64,000 nt of DNA from Paracidovorax wautersii (GCF_031453675.1 NZ_JAVIZX010000001.1:3060001-3124000); one strand, 5' to 3'. Positions 7,477-15,380 are shown, numbered from the stretch's first letter. Numbers and translations are program-made. Notes: generated by a model from the letters alone, not told the origin.

Positions 7477-8856
7477 GTGACGTCCATGGACATGGACGCC
7501 CAGGGCGTGGCCCGCAAGCCCGATGGCAAGGTCGTCTTCATCGACGGCGCTCTCACCTTCGAGATCGTCAGCGCCAACACCCACCGCAAGAAGAACAACT
7601 GGGAGCAGGCCAGCCTCACGGCCATCCACCGCGAATCGCCCCAGCGCGTACGCCCGGGCTGTCCGCACTTCGGCCTGCACGGCGGCGCCTGTGGCGGCTG
7701 CAAGATGCAGCATCTGCATGTGGGCGCGCAGGTCGCCGCCAAACAGCGCGTGCTGGAAGACAACCTCTGGCACCTGGGCAAGGTCAAGCCCGAGACGGTG
7801 ATGCGCCCCATCGAAGGGCCGGCCTGGGGCTACCGCTACCGTGCCCGCCTGGCCGTGCGCCACGTCATCAAGAAGGGCACGGTGCTGGTGGGGTTCCACG
7901 AGCGCAAGAGTCGCTACATCGCCGACATGGGCGTGTGCCCCGTGCTGCCGCCGCATGTGAGCGCCATGCTCATGCCGCTGCGGGCCCTGATCGCGTCCAT
8001 GGACGCGCGCGACACCTGCCCGCAGATCGAGCTGGCCTGCGGTGACGACGTCACGGCCCTGGTGCTGCGCCACCTGGAGCCGCTGTCGGACGGTGACCTT
8101 GCCAAGCTGCGCGCCTTTGCCGCGGAGCACGGCGTGCAATGGTGGCTGCAGGCCAAGGGGCCGGACACCGTGCGGCTTCTGGACGAAGGCGGCCCGCAGC
8201 TGTCTTACGCGCTGCCCGATTTCGGCATCGTCATGCCCTTCAAGCCGACCGACTTCACGCAGGTCAACCCGCACATCAACCGGGTACTGGTCAGCAAGGC
8301 GCTGCGCCTGCTGGGCGCCGGCAAGGACGAGCGCGTGATCGACTGGTTCTGCGGCCTGGGCAACTTCACGCTGCCCATCGCCACCCAGGCCCGCGAGGTG
8401 CTGGGCATCGAGGGCAGCGAGGCGCTGGTGGCCCGTTCACGTGAAAACTATGTGTCCAATCAGGCTCTGGCGCCCGCTGGTCAATCGCTTGCAGCTACAT
8501 CTTTCGTAGCGCGCAACCTGTTCGAGATGACGCCCGAGATGCTGGTCGCCGACGGCGTGGCCGACAAGTGGCTGGTCGACCCGCCGCGCGAGGGCGCCTT
8601 CGCCCTGGCCAAGGCCCTCGCCGATATCCACCAGGCCCGCATCGGCGCCGAGGACGCGCCGCCCCTGCCGGCCGCAGCCGAGGGCTGGACGCCGCCCCAG
8701 CGTATCGTCTACGTCAGCTGCAACCCCGCCACGCTGGCGCGCGACGCCGGGCTGCTGGTGCACCAGGCCGGCTACCGCTGCGTGGCGGCGGGCGTGGTCA
8801 ACATGTTCCCGCACACGGCGCACGTGGAAAGCATGGCGGTGTTCGAACGCGCCTGA
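7477..8856 (+). CDS. rlmD: 23S rRNA (uracil-1939-C5)-methyltransferase RlmD
   Basis: This enzyme methylates U1939 of 23S rRNA using S-adenosylmethionine and carries a [4Fe-4S] cluster. Cluster Cys residues are visible at about 62, 72, 75 and 154 ([19 protein letters not shown]). The SAM site is [14 protein letters not shown], and the catalytic Cys is in [10 protein letters not shown] near residue 415. The 5' end looks frameshifted: an ATG at 7419 opens a frame reading [19 protein letters not shown], and one extra A at 7476 separates it from [13 protein letters not shown]. Without that base the protein would be 19 residues longer. A dispersed repeat is embedded near residues 323-342. Confidence 0.9.
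   Translation: MTSMDMDAQGVARKPDGKVVFIDGALTFEIVSANTHRKKNNWEQASLTAIHRESPQRVRPGCPHFGLHGGACGGCKMQHLHVGAQVAAKQRVLEDNLWHLGKVKPETVMRPIEGPAWGYRYRARLAVRHVIKKGTVLVGFHERKSRYIADMGVCPVLPPHVSAMLMPLRALIASMDARDTCPQIELACGDDVTALVLRHLEPLSDGDLAKLRAFAAEHGVQWWLQAKGPDTVRLLDEGGPQLSYALPDFGIVMPFKPTDFTQVNPHINRVLVSKALRLLGAGKDERVIDWFCGLGNFTLPIATQAREVLGIEGSEALVARSRENYVSNQALAPAGQSLAATSFVARNLFEMTPEMLVADGVADKWLVDPPREGAFALAKALADIHQARIGAEDAPPLPAAAEGWTPPQRIVYVSCNPATLARDAGLLVHQAGYRCVAAGVVNMFPHTAHVESMAVFERA
8441..8500. repeat. Dispersed repeat inserted in frame within rlmD
   Basis: The stretch reads, on the minus strand, TGTAGCTGCAAGCG...GGCGCCAGAGCC. It matches the family core AGCTGcc-gGCGCTtg...GCGCCAGAGGCC. It encodes the residues [16 protein letters not shown] between two conserved RlmD blocks and keeps the frame open. 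Confidence 0.5.
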
Positions 8857-8890
8857 TCGGTTGACGCTCCTGCGCACCGCGCAAGCAAAA

Positions 8891-8917
8891 GCCACGCTCC
8901 AGGAGCGTGGCTTTTTT
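8891..8917 (+). terminator. Intrinsic terminator after rlmD
   Basis: GCCACGCTCC and GGAGCGTGGC form a 10-bp stem with almost no loop, followed by six T residues. It lies 35 bases after the rlmD stop. Confidence 0.85.
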
Positions 8918-8960
8918 CATGGAGAGGGTCGTAGAGGAAAAAGGGCCTCGGGAGTTGCCC

Positions 8961-9022
8961 GAAAGCCATATAGGGATGAAATATGCCCCTGGCCCTTATT
9001 TAAAAAGCGCAGGCAGCTATCA
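8961..9022. repeat. Dispersed repeat, degenerate copy
   Basis: A degenerate member of the family: CCCCTGGCCCTTATTT followed by AAAGCGCAGGCAGCTATCAAT. It fills most of the gap between rlmD and the convergent lipoprotein gene. Confidence 0.45.
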
Positions 9023-9050
9023 ATAAGTGAGCGTGTGCGCTGGGTGGCCG

Positions 9051-9425
9051 TCAGCTGCGGTTGCGGTCGGCGCCGGGCTCGCGGGTTTCGGTCTCGATCT
9101 CGTCGGAGCGGCGGGGGGCGGCCGGCTTCTCGACCTTGCCCAGGACGGACGGCGTGCCCTCGATCTTGTTCTCGCGCATGTACTGATCCATCTCCTTCCA
9201 GCCGGCGAAGACCTGGGCCTTGTTGGCCTTGGGGTTCAGCGTGAAGCAGTCCTCCAGCCCGCGCAGCGCGTGCCGGCAGGCGCCGCCCACGGCCTTGGCC
9301 TCGGCTTCGCGCTGGGTGACGCGCGGGTCGGGCCCGAGGCCGGGGATCTCGCAGCCGGCGAGCAGCAGCACGGCCAGCGAGGCCGCGGTCCAGCGCGAGG
9401 AGGGGAGGTGGAGAGAGGCGGGCAT
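9051..9425 (-). CDS. Small hypothetical lipoprotein
   Basis: This is a 124-residue protein of unknown function. A signal with lipobox LLLAGC (Cys about residue 25) indicates a membrane-anchored lipoprotein. The mature part has two further Cys residues (GACRHALRGLEDCF) and a charged, probably disordered tail rich in Glu/Arg. It lies alone between convergent rlmD and the yccA gene upstream of it. No family is recognised. Confidence 0.6.
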   Translation of the reverse strand: MPASLHLPSSRWTAASLAVLLLAGCEIPGLGPDPRVTQREAEAKAVGGACRHALRGLEDCFTLNPKANKAQVFAGWKEMDQYMRENKIEGTPSVLGKVEKPAAPRRSDEIETETREPGADRNRS

Positions 9426-9484
9426 GTCTCCTGATTATCGGCACGCCCTGCCGGGGGTTGAGGAGCAAGTGCGGCCCCGGGCGC

Positions 9485-9510
9485 AAAAAAAGGCCTCCGG
9501 AGAGGCCTTT
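9485..9510 (-). terminator. Intrinsic terminator after the yccA-like gene
   Basis: AAAGGCCT and AGGCCTTT form an inverted repeat, with a run of seven T residues on the minus strand. It lies 25 bases past the stop of the Bax-inhibitor-family gene. Confidence 0.8.
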
Positions 9511-9534
9511 CGAAGAGCGGGTGGCTGCCGCGCG

Positions 9535-10227
9535 TCAGTCGCGCTCGCCGCCCATGATGCCCAGCAGCGCCAGCAGGCTCTGGAACACGTTGAAGATGTC
9601 CAGGTACAGGGCCAGCGTGGCACTGATGTAGTTGGTTTCGCCGCCGTCCAGGATCTGCTTCAGGTCGTACAGCATGTAGGCGCTGAAGATGCCGATGGCA
9701 GCCACCGAGATGGCCATCATGCCGGCGGACGAGCCCACGAACACGTTGATGATGGCGCCCACCATGAGCACCATCGCGCCCACGAACAGCCACTTGCCCA
9801 TGCCCGACAGGTCACGCTTGATGACGCTGGCCAGGCTGGCCATCACGAAGAACACGCCTGCCGTGCCGGCGAAGGCCGTCATGATCAGGTCGGCGCCGTT
9901 CTTGAAGCCCAGCACCATGCCGATCAGGCGCGACAGCATCAGGCCCATGAAGAACGTGAAGGCCAGCAGCACCGGCACGCCGGCGGCGGAGTTCTTGGTC
10001 TTCTCGATCGCGAACATGAAACCGAACGCGCCGCCCAGGAATACGATCAGGCCCACGCCACCGCGCAGCGACTGCGTGATGCCCGTGGAAACGCCGATCC
10101 AGGCACCCAGCACCGTGGGCAGCAGGCTCAGCGCCAGAAGCCAGTAGGTGTTGCGCAGCACCTTGTGGCGTTGCTCCTGCGAAATGCCGTAGCCCGCGGA
10201 GCCATAGTTGGTGACTTCGGTGTTCAT
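9535..10227 (-). CDS. Bax inhibitor-1/YccA family inner membrane protein
   Basis: This is a 230-residue protein with about seven hydrophobic segments and a short cytoplasmic N-terminus (MNTEVTNYGSAGYGISQEQRHKVLRN, interrupted here only by my numbering). The ending YMLYDLKQILDGGETNY...LALYLDIFNVF is typical of the TMBIM/BI-1 family. In E. coli, YccA is a substrate and modulator of the FtsH protease, whose gene is also in this window at 35.5 kb. Its start ATG at 10227 has AAGGAGAGAT just upstream. Confidence 0.88.
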   Translation of the reverse strand: MNTEVTNYGSAGYGISQEQRHKVLRNTYWLLALSLLPTVLGAWIGVSTGITQSLRGGVGLIVFLGGAFGFMFAIEKTKNSAAGVPVLLAFTFFMGLMLSRLIGMVLGFKNGADLIMTAFAGTAGVFFVMASLASVIKRDLSGMGKWLFVGAMVLMVGAIINVFVGSSAGMMAISVAAIGIFSAYMLYDLKQILDGGETNYISATLALYLDIFNVFQSLLALLGIMGGERD

Positions 10228-10474
10228 CTTGTATCTCTCCTTGGTTCGCCTGCACAGCGCAGACGATCAAATTCTAGGTGGTGGCCCCAAGGCCCCGTTG
10301 CAATACCCTCCCGCACTCCCGTACTTTTAGGATGCAATCTTTTGACCCGGCCGCCGGCCCACCGCCGGGTGGTTGCCAGTATGCTCGAAGCGCGCTTCCG
10401 CCGGGGCTCTGCGCCCCGTCCCGTCCGCCGGGGCATCACCCCCTTCTTTTCCTCTTCCCATCCGTTTCCACACC

Positions 10475-10882
10475 ATGAAGACCAAGCCCGTAATCGAACT
10501 GTCCGACGTCAAGAAGATCGCCGCCGCCGCCGAAGCCGAAGCGCTGCAGAACCAGTGGGCGGTGACCATCGCCATCGTGGACGACGGCGGGCACCTGCTG
10601 TGGCTGCAGCGCCTGGACGGCGCGGCCGCCACGTCGGCCGGCATCGCCCCGGCCAAGGCCCACACGGCTGCGCTGGCCCGCCGCGAGAGCAAGGCCTTCG
10701 AGGACATCATCAACAACGGCCGCACGGCCTTCCTGACCGCCCCCGGCATCGAAGGCCTGCTCGAAGGCGGCGTGCCGATCATGAAGGACGGCCAATGCCT
10801 GGGCGCCGTGGGCGTCAGCGGCGTGAAGTCCACCGAAGACGCGCAGATCGCCCGCGCCGGCATCGCTGCTCTCGGTCTCTGA
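10475..10882 (+). CDS. GlcG/HbpS family protein (DUF336)
   Basis: This is a 135-residue protein of the GlcG/HbpS family, whose members include haem-binding secreted proteins and glc-operon accessories. Visible motifs are AVTIAIVDDGGHLLWLQR, AKAHTAALARRESKAF, GGVPIMKDGQCLGAVGVSG and EDAQIARAGIAAL. There is no signal peptide from the ATG at 10475. An earlier in-frame start at 10373 would add a low-complexity tail and is not supported. It stands as a single gene with a terminator behind it. The function is unknown. Confidence 0.78.
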   Translation: MKTKPVIELSDVKKIAAAAEAEALQNQWAVTIAIVDDGGHLLWLQRLDGAAATSAGIAPAKAHTAALARRESKAFEDIINNGRTAFLTAPGIEGLLEGGVPIMKDGQCLGAVGVSGVKSTEDAQIARAGIAALGL

Positions 10883-10945
10883 TCTGCAGGCTCGCCAGCA
10901 GCCGCTGGCGGAGCCGCGCCCCGTTCTCGGTGATGGGGGGCGCAA

Positions 10946-10976
10946 TAAAAAAACCGGCCTCGAGGGCCGGTTTTTT
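10946..10976. terminator. Bidirectional intrinsic terminator
   Basis: AAAACCGGCC and GGCCGGTTTT form a stem around CTCGAG, flanked by A-runs on one side and T-runs on the other. It can end both the glcG-like transcript (plus) and the hemP transcript (minus). Confidence 0.85.
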
Positions 10977-11004
10977 ATGGGTGTTGTGACAGCGTGGAAA
11001 AAGC

Positions 11005-11092
11005 GCCTGGCTACGCGAGCATGCCCGTTGGCTGGCCAATACGACCCGTGTGGCTGGACGGAGCCAGCCAGGAGTCGCCCCACGATGAAACT
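11005..11092 (-). ncRNA. Structured RNA element in the hemP 3' UTR
   Basis: This is the second copy of the element at 1479-1562. On the minus strand it begins within the hemP stop codon (AGTTTCATCG), keeps the outer stem CGACTC/GGGTCG, and ends in the conserved GCTCGCGTAGCCAGGC followed by a T-run. The inner hairpin is different in sequence (7-bp TGGCTGG/CCAGCCA at 11051-11057 and 11064-11070) but again pairs. It could be a 3' UTR-derived sRNA or a stability element. Confidence 0.5.
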
Positions 11093-11310
11093 CATTTGGT
11101 CAGGATCAGCTTTCCGAGCTTGGTCGCCTGCAGGCGGTAGACCGAGCCGTTGTGGAAGATGGATACGGTCTTCTGCCCCTGCAGCAACGACTTGCTGTCC
11201 ACGGTGGCGGCAGGCGAGCCGTCCCGACCCTGGAGGCCTGCGGCTTGGCCGTCGAACGACGAGGCGCCCAGGAACGATGCGGAAGGGTTGGCGGTCAGTG
11301 TGGCTTGCAT
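11092..11310 (-). CDS. hemP: Hemin uptake protein HemP/HmuP
   Basis: This is a small 72-residue protein of the HemP family, associated with haem utilisation and its control. The recognisable part is the C-terminus: TVDSKSLLQGQKTVSIFHNG, then YRLQATKLGKLILTK. The N-terminal ~35 residues are variable. GGAGAG lies 5 bases before the ATG at 11310. It is last in the minus-strand iron block after exbD but has its own Fur box, so it can be transcribed separately. Confidence 0.85.
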   Translation of the reverse strand: MQATLTANPSASFLGASSFDGQAAGLQGRDGSPAATVDSKSLLQGQKTVSIFHNGSVYRLQATKLGKLILTK

Positions 11311-11341
11311 GAGAACTCTCCGTGCTTTGCGATTTGATTAA

Positions 11342-11356
11342 TGATAACCATTCGCA
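11342..11356 (-). promoter_or_regulatory. Fur box upstream of hemP
   Basis: TGATAAC, C, ATTCGCA matches the 7-1-7 Fur consensus at 12 of 14 arm positions. It lies 32 bases before the hemP start, in the only AT-rich gap between exbD and hemP, and implies repression by Fur when iron is plentiful. Confidence 0.7.
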
Positions 11357-11400
11357 ATTGATCGTCAAGGAGGCGCTGGTCTTTTTTTGTAAGAACGATC

Positions 11401-11808
11401 TCACTGCGGATCGGTCACGAACCCGATCTTGCGCACGCCGGCGCGCTGCGCGGCCGACATGGCCTGTGCCACGCGCTCGTAGCGCACTTCCTTGTCGCCG
11501 CGGATGTGCAGATCCGGCTGCGGGTCCTTGACAGCTTCGGCCTTCAGGCGCGGTTCCAGTTCCTCGTCGGTGATGGTGGTCTCGTTCCAGTGGTACTTGC
11601 CATCGGCGGTGACCGACAGGCGGATGGTTTCCGGCTTGATGTCCTCGCGTTGGTTCGAAGCCTTGGGCAGGTCCACGGGCACGGCATGCTTCATCACGGG
11701 CACGGTGATGATGAAGATGATGAGCAGCACCAGCATGACGTCCACCAGGGGCGTCATGTTGATCTCGTTCATCACCTCATCGGCGTCGTCTTGCGTTCCG
11801 AATGCCAT
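11401..11808 (-). CDS. exbD: Biopolymer transport protein ExbD
   Basis: This is a 135-residue subunit of the proton-driven TonB-ExbB-ExbD motor. A short cytoplasmic N-terminus with the signature EINMTPLVDVMLVLLIIFI (the transmembrane Asp is in PLVDVML) is followed by one membrane helix and a periplasmic domain ending RAGVRKIGFVTDP. It lies 6 bases after exbB and is clearly co-transcribed with it. Confidence 0.95.
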   Translation of the reverse strand: MAFGTQDDADEVMNEINMTPLVDVMLVLLIIFIITVPVMKHAVPVDLPKASNQREDIKPETIRLSVTADGKYHWNETTITDEELEPRLKAEAVKDPQPDLHIRGDKEVRYERVAQAMSAAQRAGVRKIGFVTDPQ

Positions 11809-11814
11809 GGCGCA

Positions 11815-12528
11815 TCAACCCTTCTTGATCGGCAGACCCTTGCTCTCGCCGGGCGCGCTCACGCGGGCACCGGTCACGAAATAGGCATGCAGGTCGTGCG
11901 CAAAGCTGTTGAGGTTGTTCAGAATGGACTTGTTGCCGCGCACCAGCGCGTTGTAGCCCAGCACGGCGGGGATGGCCACGGCCAGGCCCAGGGCCGTCAT
12001 GATCAGCGCCTCGCCGATGGGGCCGGCCACCTTGTCGATGGTCGACTGGCCCGACGTGCCGATGGCCACCAGGGCGTGGTAGATGCCCCACACGGTGCCG
12101 AACAGGCCGATGAACGGGGCCGTCGAGCCTACCGAGGCCAGGATGGCCAGGCCGGATTGCAGGCGGGCCGTGAACTCGTCGATGGAGTTGCGCAGGCTGC
12201 GGGTCACCCAGTCGCTCACATCCAGGCTGTCGTGCAGGTGGGCCTTGGTGTTGCGGTGGTGGGCCGTGGCTTCCCGGCCTTCCAGTGCCAGATGGCGGAA
12301 GGGGTTCTGCGGATCCTGGCCGAGCTTGTTCATGCCGGCGGCGAAGTCTTCGCTGTGCCAGAAGTCACGCGCCGCACGGGCGTGCTTCTTGAACTTCACG
12401 ATGTCCAGGGCCTTGATGAGGATGACGATCCACGACGCCAGCGACATGCCGAGCAGCAGCACGGCCACGGCCCGGGTCACAAAGTCGCCTTGAATCCAGA
12501 CGTTGGCGATGCCGAAATGCGATTCCAT
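11815..12528 (-). CDS. exbB: MotA/TolQ/ExbB proton channel family protein ExbB
   Basis: This is the 237-residue channel subunit of the TonB motor. It has a membrane helix at residues ~15-40, a cytoplasmic loop, and two further helices around ASVGSTAPFIGLFGTVWG and IGEALIMTALGLAVAIPAVLGYN, the core ExbB/TolQ signature. The ATG at 12528 is 15 bases after the tonB stop. Gene order tonB-exbB-exbD fits the iron-uptake role. Confidence 0.95.
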   Translation of the reverse strand: MESHFGIANVWIQGDFVTRAVAVLLLGMSLASWIVILIKALDIVKFKKHARAARDFWHSEDFAAGMNKLGQDPQNPFRHLALEGREATAHHRNTKAHLHDSLDVSDWVTRSLRNSIDEFTARLQSGLAILASVGSTAPFIGLFGTVWGIYHALVAIGTSGQSTIDKVAGPIGEALIMTALGLAVAIPAVLGYNALVRGNKSILNNLNSFAHDLHAYFVTGARVSAPGESKGLPIKKG

Positions 12529-12543
12529 GAAAACTCCTGAAAA

Positions 12544-13236
12544 TTATTCGAGAACAAAATTGACGGGGACCAGGTTCCACATGGTCTCGGGGACACCGTT
12601 GCGCTTGCCGGGCACGAAGCGCCAGCGCATCACGGCGTCCTGCGCCTGGCGGTCCAGCCGTTCGAAGCCGCTGGACTTGTTGATTTCCACCTTCTGAGGC
12701 AGGCCGTCCGTGCCGATCAACACGCGCAGCACGACCTTGCCCTGCTCACCCAACCGCTTGCTGATGGCGGGGTACGTAGGCTTGGGGTTGTTCAGATAGG
12801 CGGCATCGCTCGAGGGCAATTCGATCTTGGGCGGCGCTGGCGGTGCCGGGGGGGCAGGCGCGGGCGCCGGGGGGGCTGCCGGGGCCTCGATGGGCGGCGC
12901 TGGCGGCTGGGGTTCTACGATGCCCGTCGGGGCATTCGGCGCAGGCGCGGGCGAGGGGACGGCCACCGGCATCGGCGCAGGGCGGGGCGCTGCCTTGGGG
13001 GGCGCGGGCTTCGGCGGCGGCGGGGGAGCCGGCTTGGGCGGGGGAGGGGCCGGCGGCGCGGGTGGCGCGATGAATTCGCTGAGCACCTCCGCCGGCACGA
13101 TGACTTCGGCCGCACGGCGCAGCAGGCCCGACTGCAGCGCCCACAGCGCCGCCACATGCAGTACCACCACGGAGCCCGCGATCACGGCGTTGCGGCTCAA
13201 GCCCCCGGAGGAGCCATATCGATCAAACTGGGACAT
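12544..13236 (-). CDS. tonB: Energy transducer TonB
   Basis: This protein couples the ExbBD motor to outer-membrane siderophore and haem receptors. It has an N-terminal anchor (SRNAVIAGSVVVLHVAALWAL), a long Pro/Ala/Lys periplasmic spacer (about residues 55-145) and the C-terminal TonB domain (YPAISKRLGEQGKVVLRVLI, then GFERLDRQAQDAVMRWRFVPG). I place the start at the ATG at 13236 (MSQFDRYGSSG). An earlier GTG at 13266 lies inside a dispersed repeat that ends at the ATG, and no clear ribosome site precedes either. Confidence 0.92.
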   Translation of the reverse strand: MSQFDRYGSSGGLSRNAVIAGSVVVLHVAALWALQSGLLRRAAEVIVPAEVLSEFIAPPAPPAPPPPKPAPPPPPKPAPPKAAPRPAPMPVAVPSPAPAPNAPTGIVEPQPPAPPIEAPAAPPAPAPAPPAPPAPPKIELPSSDAAYLNNPKPTYPAISKRLGEQGKVVLRVLIGTDGLPQKVEINKSSGFERLDRQAQDAVMRWRFVPGKRNGVPETMWNLVPVNFVLE

Positions 13237-13290
13237 AAAAGTGATAGCTGCCGGCGCTGTATCCACAAGCGCCAGAGGCCAAAAAGAGCA
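13236..13290. repeat. Dispersed repeat abutting the tonB start
   Basis: Reading plus strand: TGATAGCTGCCGGCGC, then CAAGCGCCAGAGGCCAAAAAG. It is one of the best-conserved copies in the window. It occupies the whole leader just before the tonB start codon. Confidence 0.65.
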
Positions 13291-13293
13291 ATA

Positions 13294-13368
13294 TTACTTA
13301 CGGAGGATCCACCAGACGGATCCCACGACGAGGATCAGGCTGCCAGCGAGCGTTGAGAGCAATTCCAT
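13294..13368 (-). CDS. Possible 24-residue single-helix membrane peptide
   Basis: A 24-codon frame starts at the ATG at 13368, inside the 3' end of bfd, and stops at TAA before the tonB repeat. The peptide is MELLSTLAG, then SLILVVGSVWWIL, then RK: one membrane helix with a basic end. AGGA lies 9 bases upstream, within bfd. The +1 overlap with bfd suggests coupled translation. There is no recognised family and it may be chance. Confidence 0.4.
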   Translation of the reverse strand: MELLSTLAGSLILVVGSVWWILRK

Positions 13369-13607
13369 GCTTTGCTTTCCTGAATGGAGTTGGCAAGCTG
13401 GATCGTCTGCGTGGCGGCTTCCTTGTGCAGGGCCGCGACAGGGTGGGACGAACTGCACTGGGCCACGACGTCGCGTGCGCAGCTTTCGCAGCGCCCGCAT
13501 TGGGTGGCCACGCCCAATTCGAACTGGATCTCGTCAAAGCTCATCCCCGCATGCGCGTGGCGTGCGATCTCGCGATCAGAAATCCGGCGGCATACACAGA
13601 CGATCAT
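13335..13607 (-). CDS. bfd: Bacterioferritin-associated ferredoxin
   Basis: This is a 90-residue [2Fe-2S] protein that reduces and mobilises iron from bacterioferritin. The Cys ligands are C4 and C6 (MIVCVCRRISDREI), C37 and C40 (TQCGRC), with C43 close by. The tail beyond residue ~60 is longer than in E. coli Bfd. It is first in the iron block and is preceded by a near-ideal sigma70 promoter inside a Fur box, which agrees with iron-starvation induction of bfd in other bacteria. Confidence 0.9.
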   Translation of the reverse strand: MIVCVCRRISDREIARHAHAGMSFDEIQFELGVATQCGRCESCARDVVAQCSSSHPVAALHKEAATQTIQLANSIQESKAWNCSQRSLAA

Positions 13608-13647
13608 GGGAGCGGGCAGTGGTGGCTGGCTGGTGAATGATATAGGA

Positions 13648-13677
13648 ATTATAAATGCGAATTCATCGCATTATCAA
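13648..13677 (-). promoter_or_regulatory. bfd-tonB promoter with Fur box
   Basis: On the minus strand TTGATA (13672-13677) and TATAAT (13648-13653) are 18 bases apart. The spacer and -35 hold GATAATGCGATGAATTCGC (13657-13675), which matches about 12 of 19 positions of the Fur consensus. It includes the palindrome ATGCGA-N5-TCGCAT. Confidence 0.7.
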
Positions 13678-13750
13678 TCGTTCCATATCTCTGTGTAAGC
13701 AGGCGTTGATCGTGGTCAGCCGGAATCGGGGTAGCGGGGGGCATCAGCCC

Positions 13751-13781
13751 AAAAAAAAGCCGGCACACTGTGCCGGCTTTT
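13751..13781. terminator. Bidirectional intrinsic terminator
   Basis: AAAGCCGGCACA and TGCCGGCTTT form a strong stem, with a run of eight T residues on the minus strand. It ends the SWIB-domain gene. Confidence 0.85.
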
Positions 13782-13802
13782 GGGGGCCCGGAGGGCGCTC
13801 TA

Positions 13803-14111
13803 TTACTTGACGTGCTTGCCGATCAGGCCAGCCATCTCGAACATCGAGACCTGGGGCTTGCCGAACACTTCCTTTAGCTTGGCGTCGGCATTGATCATGC
13901 GCTTGTTGGATGCGTCCTGCAGGTTGTTGGCCTTGATGTAGACCCACAGCTTGCTGATGATTTCAGTGCGTGGCAGAGGCGTGGAGCCGACCACGGCAGC
14001 CAGAGCGGGGCTGGGGGTCAGTGCCTTCATGAAGGCAGCGTTGGGCGTGCGCTTCTTTGCGGGTGCTGCTGCCTTGGCGTCAGCGGCCGGGGCCTTCTTT
14101 GCAGTTGCCAT
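13803..14111 (-). CDS. SWIB/MDM2 domain-containing protein
   Basis: This is a 102-residue basic protein. After an Ala/Lys-rich N-terminus (about 30 residues, histone-H1-like) comes a SWIB fold: FMKALTPSPALAAVVGSTPLPRTE, then LWVYIKANNLQD, then KLKEVFGKPQVSMFEMAGLI. Bacterial SWIB proteins are thought to bind DNA or chromatin, but their role is not settled. The start at 14111 (MATAKK) has AGGA upstream; the ATG-less extension to 14147 is not supported. Confidence 0.82.
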   Translation of the reverse strand: MATAKKAPAADAKAAAPAKKRTPNAAFMKALTPSPALAAVVGSTPLPRTEIISKLWVYIKANNLQDASNKRMINADAKLKEVFGKPQVSMFEMAGLIGKHVK

Positions 14112-14353
14112 GTTGGGTTTTCCTTGTTGGGGAGTGAAATACGTCACCAGCGAAAACCTGCTTCTCCACTGGCTCCGGCGATGCTACTGGGAAAAAAACG
14201 CGTTTCCAAGGGAGAAAGGGGTTTTTTTGCCTCGATTTGTTGCGGCAGTGCCCCGCCCTTCTGCAGGGTGGACGGGGCTTTTGTGCTATCGAAGTCGTAC
14301 CGCCCCGGCCGCGCCGGGCGCGGAAAACCAGGACGCAGACGCCAACGCCCGCC

Positions 14354-15286
14354 TCAGCGGCGGCCCCGCGCGAGCAGGATCAGCAACACGGCCGCCAGGA
14401 TGACCGCGCACGCAAGCCATTCCCCGCGGGTGACCGATTCGCCCGCCAGGGCGCTGCCCAGCAGCAGCGCGATCAGCGGATTCACGAAGGCATAGCTGGA
14501 AGCCAGCGGTGCGCTGGCATGCGCCAGCAGGGACATATAGGCACTGAAAGCGACCAACGACCCCAGTACCACCAGATACAGCCAGGCTGCGATGGCGGCG
14601 GGCTGCGGCGGCCACTGCGGGCGCTCGCCAAGCGCGAAGGACACCACCATGAGCAGCGTGCCACCGCACAGCATCTCACTGGCGAAGCCGCTGGCGCCGG
14701 GCGCCAGCGCAAAGCGGGTGGTCGACAGCACCGATCCCAGGGACCAGGCCGCCGTTGCCGCAAGGATGCAGGCGACGCTTGCGGGCGATGCGGCGAAGCT
14801 GGCGCCGCGCATCAACAGCAGCACCCCGCCCAAGCCGAGCGCCATGCCGATCAACTCCCCCCGGGAAGGCCTGCGGCCCCACAGCAGGCCCCAGCCGCAG
14901 ATCATCATCGGTACCACGGCAATGCAGGCCGCGATGAGTCCGGAACTGATGTGGATGCTAGCCGTGGCGGTCAGTCCCATCCCGACTCCGAGCATCAGGC
15001 CGCCGATCAGCAGCGCGTGCAGCCACTGCCGGCCGCTGGGCCAGGGCGGTAGCGTCCCTCGGCTGCCTGAAGCGCGACATCTGCGCCAGGCGACCCAGCC
15101 CATCAGCAGGCCACCCGCCACCAGGAAGCGGGTGCCCATCTGGAAGAAGGGCGGAAAGCTCGTCAGAGCGACGCGGATGGCCAGATAGGTGGAGCCCCAG
15201 ACCACGTAACAGGCAAGCAGTGCCGCCCAGAGCATGGGAGCGAGGCGCGGAGCGCGCGCCGACAGCAAAAAGGAAGAGGAAGGCAT
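14354..15286 (-). CDS. EamA/DMT family exporter, YedA-like
   Basis: This is a 310-residue inner-membrane protein with about ten membrane helices in two EamA repeats (first repeat YVVWGSTYLAIRVAL; second repeat AWSLGSVLSTTRFAL). SYAFVNPLIALLLGSALAGE near the C-terminus resembles E. coli YedA. The probable role is export of a metabolite or amino acid. It is divergent from an Lrp-type regulator, an arrangement often seen for amino-acid exporters. I chose the ATG at 15286 (MPSSSFLL). Confidence 0.82.
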   Translation of the reverse strand: MPSSSFLLSARAPRLAPMLWAALLACYVVWGSTYLAIRVALTSFPPFFQMGTRFLVAGGLLMGWVAWRRCRASGSRGTLPPWPSGRQWLHALLIGGLMLGVGMGLTATASIHISSGLIAACIAVVPMMICGWGLLWGRRPSRGELIGMALGLGGVLLLMRGASFAASPASVACILAATAAWSLGSVLSTTRFALAPGASGFASEMLCGGTLLMVVSFALGERPQWPPQPAAIAAWLYLVVLGSLVAFSAYMSLLAHASAPLASSYAFVNPLIALLLGSALAGESVTRGEWLACAVILAAVLLILLARGRR

Positions 15287-15380
15287 GGGGCAGGATCCTA
15301 TCGGCGGGCACCCCTTTGTTCCATGGCACAACCAAGGTAATGGGCCGGTTGTACCGTGGTTTTGATGGTCAAATAAGTTG

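Noticed and set aside
10373-10474. Upstream extension of the GlcG-like protein
   Set aside because: Low-complexity residues without family similarity; the ATG at 10475 gives the normal length.
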